64,000 nt of DNA from an uncultured Lachnospiraceae bacterium (GTDB lineage Bacteria; Bacillota; Clostridia; Lachnospirales; Lachnospiraceae). The stretch's first letter is position 1. Every line of letters begins with the position of its first letter. Shown piece by piece: positions 59,502-64,000 of the stretch. The stretch is from the NCBI GenBank assembly GCA_947626745.1, contig CANQTF010000004.1, forward strand, positions 1 to 64,000. Direction: 5' to 3'. Position numbers and translations under genes: made by a program. The notes under the pieces are model-generated. The model was given only the letters and a program-made list of their open reading frames with translations. It had not been told where the DNA came from and ran no database searches.

Positions 59502-61313
59502 ATGGCATTCGACGGCATTACTATCGCAAACATCACAAGAGAACTGCACCAGACGCTCCTCGGCGGCCGCATCTACAAGATCGCACAGCCGGAGAGCGAC
59601 GAGCTGCTCCTGACCGTCAAAAATAACGGCGCGCAGTACAGGCTGCTGCTGTCGGCGGACGCCTCGCTGCCCTTGATCTACCTGACGGACGTAAACAAGG
59701 CAAGTCCGATGACCGCGCCCGGCTTCTGTATGCTGCTGCGCAAGCACCTGCAGAATGCCCGGATCACCGGCATCGCGCAGCCCGGTCTGGAGCGCATCAT
59801 ACATCTGGAACTGGAGCATCTGGACGAGCTGGGCGACGTCTGCCGCAAGAAACTGATCGTGGAGATGATGGGCAAGCACAGCAATATCATCTTCTGCGAT
59901 GACACGGACATGATCATCGACAGCATCAAGCACATCTCCGGCATGGTCAGCTCCGTCCGCGAGGTGCTGCCCGGAAAGAAATACTTTATCCCCAAGACGC
60001 AGGACAAGGAAGACCCCTTGCGCTTCTGCGCGCGGTACACGGCTCCGGCGGCAGACGATCCCGGCGTCTTCCTCAGAGATGCCGACGACGGGACGCCTTT
60101 AAGTTATGTAAACTTCTCAACGGCCATACGCCAAAAGCCGCTGCCCGTCTACAAAGCGCTCTACAATGTCTACACAGGACTGTCCCCTATCATCGCACAG
60201 GAGATCTGCTATCGCGCCGGCGTGGACGGCGATCTGCCGGCGGGCGCTTTGGACGAGGCGGCTCTCCATGCGCTCTGCGATGTGCTGACGGACATGATGA
60301 CGCATATCGTAAACGGCGATTTTACACCCACCGTCATCTACGAAGGCCGGGAACCCGTCGAGTACGCGGCGCTGCCCCTGACGCTCTACGCGGACAAAAC
60401 AGCCAAAAGCTGCGATTCCGTCAGCGCCCTGCTGGAGCAGTATTACGCGCAAAGGAGCGCCATAACGCGCATCCGACAGAAATCCGCAGATCTGCGGAAG
60501 ATCGTGCAGACCGCCCTCGAACGCAGCGTCAAGAAATACGACCTGCAGATCCGGCAGATGAAGGACACAGAGAAGCGGGAACAGTACAAAGTCTATGGCG
60601 AGCTTTTGAACGCCTACGGCTACGGTCTCGAACCCGGCGCAAAATCTCTGGAAGCGCCAAATTACTATACCGGCGAGACTGTCACGATCCCGCTGGACGA
60701 AACACTGACGCCGCAGGAAAACGCCAAGAGATACTTCGACAGATACGGCAAGCTGAAACGAACCTACGAGGCGCTCTCAGAATTGACCGTTCAAGTCAAA
60801 GACGAGATCGGCCACTTGGAATCCATTATGACGGCGCTGGATATCGCCATACAGGAGGAGGATCTCGTCCAGATCAGGGAGGAGCTTGTCGAGAGCGGCT
60901 ATATCCGCAGAAAAGGCAGCGCAAAGAAAGTCCGCGTCACGAGCAGACCTTTCCACTATGTCAGCAGCGACGGCTTTCATATGTATGTGGGAAAAAACAA
61001 CTACCAGAACGATGAGCTGACCTTTAAGTTTGCAAACGGGAACGACTGGTGGTTTCACGCGAAAAAGATCCCCGGTTCCCACGTGGTGGTGAAGACCGAG
61101 GGCAAAGAGCTGCCGGACCGCACCTTCGAGGAAGCTGCGCGCCTGGCCGCCTACTATTCCAAGGGGCGCGAACAGGAAAAGGTGGAGATCGACTATCTGC
61201 GCAGAAAAGACGTCAAAAAGCCGAACGGCGCAAAGCCGGGCTTCGTAGTCTATTACACCAACTACTCTATGGCCATCGACGCCGATATCTCCGGCATCGA
61301 GCGGCTGGAATAA
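59502..61313 (+). CDS. rqcH: RqcH / Rqc2-like ribosome quality control protein (NFACT family)
   Basis: Binds stalled 50S-peptidyl-tRNA and recruits tRNA-Ala for C-terminal Ala tailing. The product is 603 residues. NFACT-N begins MAFDGITIANITREL. A coiled-coil/helix-hairpin middle follows. NFACT-R is marked by YVSSDGFHMYVGKNNYQND and WWFHAKKIPGSHVV. At the position of the conserved Asp97-Arg98 of Bacillus RqcH the chain reads Glu97-Arg98. GAAAAGGA precedes the ATG. It is divergent from yicC. Confidence 0.94.
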   Translation: MAFDGITIANITRELHQTLLGGRIYKIAQPESDELLLTVKNNGAQYRLLLSADASLPLIYLTDVNKASPMTAPGFCMLLRKHLQNARITGIAQPGLERIIHLELEHLDELGDVCRKKLIVEMMGKHSNIIFCDDTDMIIDSIKHISGMVSSVREVLPGKKYFIPKTQDKEDPLRFCARYTAPAADDPGVFLRDADDGTPLSYVNFSTAIRQKPLPVYKALYNVYTGLSPIIAQEICYRAGVDGDLPAGALDEAALHALCDVLTDMMTHIVNGDFTPTVIYEGREPVEYAALPLTLYADKTAKSCDSVSALLEQYYAQRSAITRIRQKSADLRKIVQTALERSVKKYDLQIRQMKDTEKREQYKVYGELLNAYGYGLEPGAKSLEAPNYYTGETVTIPLDETLTPQENAKRYFDRYGKLKRTYEALSELTVQVKDEIGHLESIMTALDIAIQEEDLVQIREELVESGYIRRKGSAKKVRVTSRPFHYVSSDGFHMYVGKNNYQNDELTFKFANGNDWWFHAKKIPGSHVVVKTEGKELPDRTFEEAARLAAYYSKGREQEKVEIDYLRRKDVKKPNGAKPGFVVYYTNYSMAIDADISGIERLE

Positions 61314-61324
61314 TAACAGATCGT

Positions 61325-62734
61325 TCACACCACGATATTCTTAAGCCATACGCCCCGCTTCACCAGAACAAAGCCGATCGTACACTTGATAATATCCCCA
61401 AGCTGCACCAGCGTAAACACGACCGTCACCGGCAGCGCCGTGAAACGGCTCAAAGTATACGCAATCGTCACGCTGACACACCAGATGAACACGCTGTCAA
61501 ACAGAAACGTGACGACCGTTCTGCCGCCGGAGCGCAGCGTAAAATACGACGCGTGCAGAAAAGCGTTCTGCGGCATGAAGACCGCCGTGATCATGATGAA
61601 ATGCGCCGCCAGTCTGCGCACATCCTCCTCGGTATTGTAGAACATGGGAAAAAACGGTGCGAGCGCAAACATGACCGCGGCGACGAGCGTGCAGCTCATG
61701 ACCGCAAACGCGATCATCTTATTGTCGGCGTCTCTGGCTTCTTCCATCTTGCCCGCGCCGAGAAGCTGCCCGACCACGATCGCCACGGAATCCCCCAGCG
61801 CGATAAAGACGATATTGAACACATTATTGATAGTGTTGGAGATATTCTGCGCCGCGATCACATGAAGCCCCCGCACGGAGTAGCACTGTGTCAGCATCGC
61901 GATGCCGGCGCCCCACAGCGTCTCGTTCATAAGGAGCGGCAGCCCCTTCAAGATGATCTTGCCCGTCAGGGCGGACGGCACCTTTAACGTCTTATACAGC
62001 CCGTCGGCAAACGGATTGCTCTCCTTGTGCCTGTGCGTATGTATCAGCACGATCGCCGCTTCCGTGTAGCGTGACAGGACCGTAGCGATAGCGGCGCCCG
62101 CAACTCCCAGCGCGGGTGCGCCGAATTTCCCGTAGATCAGGATATAATTCAACGCCAGATTCACAAAAACGGCCACGATGCCCGCCTTCATCGGCAGGAT
62201 CGTCTGCCCGCATTCCCGCAGGGTGCTGGAGTACACCTGCACCATCATAAAAGGCGGCAGTCCGAGCAGCATGATCAGCAGATATTGTCTGCCGTACCGA
62301 AGCGTGGCCGCTGCGCTCTCGGCCGTACCCTCTCCCTTAAGATACAGCGTGATCAGATCCGTGCCCGCCAAAAGCAGCAGCAATACGGTAAACAGCGTGA
62401 TCGCCGCAACGATCCACAGCTTCAGGCGCACCGTCCGGCGGACGCCCTCGTCGTTCTTCTGCCCGAAATACTGCGCAGTGAAAATGCCCGCGCCCGACAC
62501 GCCGCCGAACAGACAGAGATTATATACGAAAAGAAGCTGATTGACGATAGCGACGCCCGACATGGGATCTGTGCCGACGCGCCCGATCATGATATTGTCA
62601 AGAAGGCTCACGAAATTCGTGATGCCGTTCTGTATCATAATGGGGACGGCGATCGTGAGCACCATTTTATAAAAAGCGCGGTCGCCGATGAACTTATGAA
62701 AAAATCTTGACTTTGCACCCTGCGTCTTACCCAT
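61325..62734 (-). CDS. MATE family efflux transporter
   Basis: A 469-residue antiporter with about twelve membrane helices. Segments such as VLTIAVPIMIQNGITNFVSLLDNIMIG and GVSGAGIFTAQYFGQKNDEGVRR are family-typical. It is convergent with rqcH (11 bases apart) and unrelated in context to the MATE gene at 35450-36865. Substrate is unknown. Confidence 0.9.
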   Translation of the reverse strand: MGKTQGAKSRFFHKFIGDRAFYKMVLTIAVPIMIQNGITNFVSLLDNIMIGRVGTDPMSGVAIVNQLLFVYNLCLFGGVSGAGIFTAQYFGQKNDEGVRRTVRLKLWIVAAITLFTVLLLLLAGTDLITLYLKGEGTAESAAATLRYGRQYLLIMLLGLPPFMMVQVYSSTLRECGQTILPMKAGIVAVFVNLALNYILIYGKFGAPALGVAGAAIATVLSRYTEAAIVLIHTHRHKESNPFADGLYKTLKVPSALTGKIILKGLPLLMNETLWGAGIAMLTQCYSVRGLHVIAAQNISNTINNVFNIVFIALGDSVAIVVGQLLGAGKMEEARDADNKMIAFAVMSCTLVAAVMFALAPFFPMFYNTEEDVRRLAAHFIMITAVFMPQNAFLHASYFTLRSGGRTVVTFLFDSVFIWCVSVTIAYTLSRFTALPVTVVFTLVQLGDIIKCTIGFVLVKRGVWLKNIVV

Positions 62735-62773
62735 ACTCCCTGCTGCTTTCTCCGCGTCAGGCGGACGGCATGA

Positions 62774-62944
62774 TCACTGTAAGAAAAAGAATTTTACAGG
62801 CAGCTTTCCAACTTTTTCTCTGATCTTACCTTTATTTTGATCTTTCATAGTTTCATAAAGTTTCTCTATTTCCCTATCCAATTCTTCTTCAGACATTTTC
62901 TTATATTTTTCAGGGATTTCCAATATATCATTTTCACATACCAT
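62774..62944 (-). CDS. Small hypothetical protein (56 residues)
   Basis: A short charged protein, mostly helical in character, with repeated Glu/Lys (EKYKKMSEEELDREIEKLYE) and a hydrophobic end (VGKLPVKFFFLQ). The ATG at 62944 lies inside the 3' end of the JAMM-like gene (11-base overlap) and has GGAGA about ten bases upstream, so it is probably coupled to that gene. A+T content is as high as its neighbour. The function is unknown; a partner or immunity-type small protein is conceivable. Confidence 0.6.
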   Translation of the reverse strand: MVCENDILEIPEKYKKMSEEELDREIEKLYETMKDQNKGKIREKVGKLPVKFFFLQ

Positions 62945-63560
62945 CTTCTTTTATCTCCTCTATCATAATATCAAACTTCGTGACTAATTCTTGTAATGTC
63001 ATGACCTGTGCTTGATATTCATCATAGCCTTTTTTTAAGTACTTTTCAACAACCATCTTGTAATAGTCTACCCTTATTTCTTGATTGGAAGCATACCTGA
63101 ATATTTTCCCATCATGGCAGACCACGATGCCAAGGCCATAATGATTGATAAAATTTGAGTTTAGATCATTGATACTGGGCGGATAACTGTTCGGATGTGA
63201 ATGCAATGTGATCAGGTCATCATATTTTTGTATCTTGGAACGTATGCTGTCCGAATATATGATCTGCTCTTCAGAACAGCTTTCCGTTTCTTCTGCCACC
63301 ACCACCTGCTGTGCCGTATCAATCCAATACATATCCTCGAACTTTGATCCCGACCTATGCTGCAACATCTTTTTCGATAATTGAAAGATTAGGCGATTCA
63401 ACTCAGGCGAATTGGAAATGTAATTAAATTTTTTTCGATAACTGCCACTGTTAATATATGTATGGTTTATCACTGTATCTTTATTTCTGCCATATCTTTG
63501 TCCCTCATCCTCTGATTGCGGCAAAAAACAATCGGTTTCAGACGAGTCTTTTCTTCCCAT
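62934..63560 (-). CDS. JAMM/MPN-like protein in an A+T-rich island
   Basis: A 208-residue protein of uncertain function. LITLHSHPNSYPPSINDLN (His120, His122, Ser129, Asp132) resembles the JAMM metalloprotease motif H-x-H-...-S-x2-D, with one residue fewer in the spacer than usual. LGIVVCHDGKIFRYAS follows, as seen in domains found in clostridial mobile-element and phage-head-like proteins. The N-terminal 50 residues are polar and Tyr/Asn-rich. GGGAGG precedes the ATG. Base composition differs sharply from flanking genes, suggesting recent acquisition. Followed by an overlapping 56-residue gene. Confidence 0.55.
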   Translation of the reverse strand: MGRKDSSETDCFLPQSEDEGQRYGRNKDTVINHTYINSGSYRKKFNYISNSPELNRLIFQLSKKMLQHRSGSKFEDMYWIDTAQQVVVAEETESCSEEQIIYSDSIRSKIQKYDDLITLHSHPNSYPPSINDLNSNFINHYGLGIVVCHDGKIFRYASNQEIRVDYYKMVVEKYLKKGYDEYQAQVMTLQELVTKFDIMIEEIKEDGM

Positions 63561-63848
63561 TCTTCTTTCCTCCCTTATGAAGTTGTGTGTACATATAAGG
63601 GAGCGTTTCAGAACAGAGATACAGACTTGCGGTCAGAACTGCCAGACTTCCCAGATATGCTTGTGGTTATGATAGCACAGGAGAGGAAGGATTGCAACAG
63701 GATTTTTAGAAAAATGTGAACGATATTTCGTATGTGCGTCGGATCAAGAAGAGCGGCGCAGACGGTCGCAGTGCGCGGGCAGCATAAGGAGCCGCAGACG
63801 CGCTTGCGCTCCGCTCCAAACGCAGCGGTACTAGGCTCGTGCTCCGCC
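63561..63848. other. Intergenic region, no gene seen
   Basis: 288 bases between the JAMM-like gene and the end of the GH3 gene. The first 150 bases are A+T-rich, like the island. From about 63740 composition returns to G+C-rich with several short inverted repeats (for example GCGCTTGCGC near 63802), but no clear terminator with a T-run. Confidence 0.5.
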
Positions 63849-64000
63849 TCATCCAGCCATCGCCTCCCGCAGCCCCAGCTTGACGCGGATGATGCGAAGC
63901 ACGGACTCGTCGATCCGCTCCTCGGTGAGCGTTCCGTCCGCCACTGCGTCGAGAATCCCTTGGTACGCCGCTTGAAAATCCGCCGGCATCAGCAGCAGGT
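63849..64000 (-). CDS. GH3 beta-N-acetylhexosaminidase-like, C-terminal end only (cut by window edge)
   Basis: The last 50 codons of a minus-strand gene that continues beyond the window. The visible chain LLLMPADFQAAYQGILDAV, then GTLTEERIDESVLRIIRVKLGL, is typical of the end of the GH3 catalytic barrel of NagZ-like enzymes (LLMP-x-DF and the RIDESVLRIIRVK helix). It stops at TGA 63849-63851. NagZ-type enzymes act in peptidoglycan turnover; other GH3 specificities remain possible because the active site is outside the window. Confidence 0.75.
   Translation of the reverse strand, partial: LLLMPADFQAAYQGILDAVADGTLTEERIDESVLRIIRVKLGLREAMAG

Noticed and set aside
63753-63775. Short match (CGCAGACGGTC) to the terminator region near 13631 as a dispersed repeat
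   Set aside because: Only 11 shared bases in G+C-rich DNA; too short to call a repeat family from one window.

Overview
The window (about 57% G+C by eye) reads as one contiguous chromosomal stretch of a gut-type, endospore-forming Clostridia, most likely Lachnospiraceae. The evidence is the sporulation genes (spoVB-like, spoIIM-like), remA, rny and rqcH, a type Ic aspartate aminotransferase, an [FeFe]-hydrogenase, a bile salt hydrolase-type enzyme and a large pectin-utilisation locus. No tRNA, rRNA, CRISPR array, insertion sequence or complete prophage was recognised. Two clearly A+T-rich islands (about 5450-7240 and 62760-63720) stand out from their G+C-rich surroundings.

Layout. 1-4.6 kb: lower glycolysis (gapA, pgk, tpiA, minus strand) and a PHP-type histidinol phosphatase. 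4.7-7.9 kb: an iron-sulfur flavoprotein, a PadR regulator coupled to a divergent SEDS (FtsW/RodA-like) membrane protein, and a NUDIX hydrolase. 8-17.3 kb: housekeeping genes mnmA, spoVB-like, aroF, xerD, spoIIM-like, a second NUDIX hydrolase, aspartate aminotransferase and rny.

17.5-46.7 kb is the core of the window, a pectin and hexuronate system. One minus-strand run carries a GltD-like flavoprotein, [FeFe]-hydrogenase, TIM-barrel isomerase, a KDPG aldolase fused to a VOC domain, kdgK, kduI and kduD. Next come a pectinesterase, then uxaB-uxaA-GH105-GH28, a LacI regulator with uxaC, a block of rhamnogalacturonan acetylesterase, GH43, ankyrin-GH43 fusion and MATE transporter, and an ABC importer (lipoprotein plus two permeases, no ATPase). 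None of the pectin hydrolases or esterases shows a signal peptide. I infer that methylated or acetylated oligogalacturonides are imported and trimmed in the cytoplasm. Galacturonate would then go through UxaC-UxaB-UxaA, and unsaturated products through KduI-KduD, to KDG, KDPG and pyruvate plus glyceraldehyde-3-phosphate. The adjacent hydrogenase could dispose of the electrons. Three promoters (uxaB, lacI, the ABC lipoprotein) carry LacI/cre-type palindromes just downstream of the -10 box, and a fourth lies upstream of a serine hydrolase gene.

46.6-64 kb: recA-recX with two LexA boxes in the recA promoter region, the bile salt hydrolase-like gene, a chemoreceptor, an unusual DUF3298 (RsiV-like) membrane protein with a cytoplasmic Asn/Pro/Tyr/Gly repeat tail, then a compact overlapping operon yicC-remA-gmk-rpoZ-trpD-rimO-pgsA-cinA. 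rqcH and a second MATE transporter follow, then an A+T-rich pair (JAMM-like protein plus a 56-residue protein) and the 3' end of a GH3 gene cut by the window edge.
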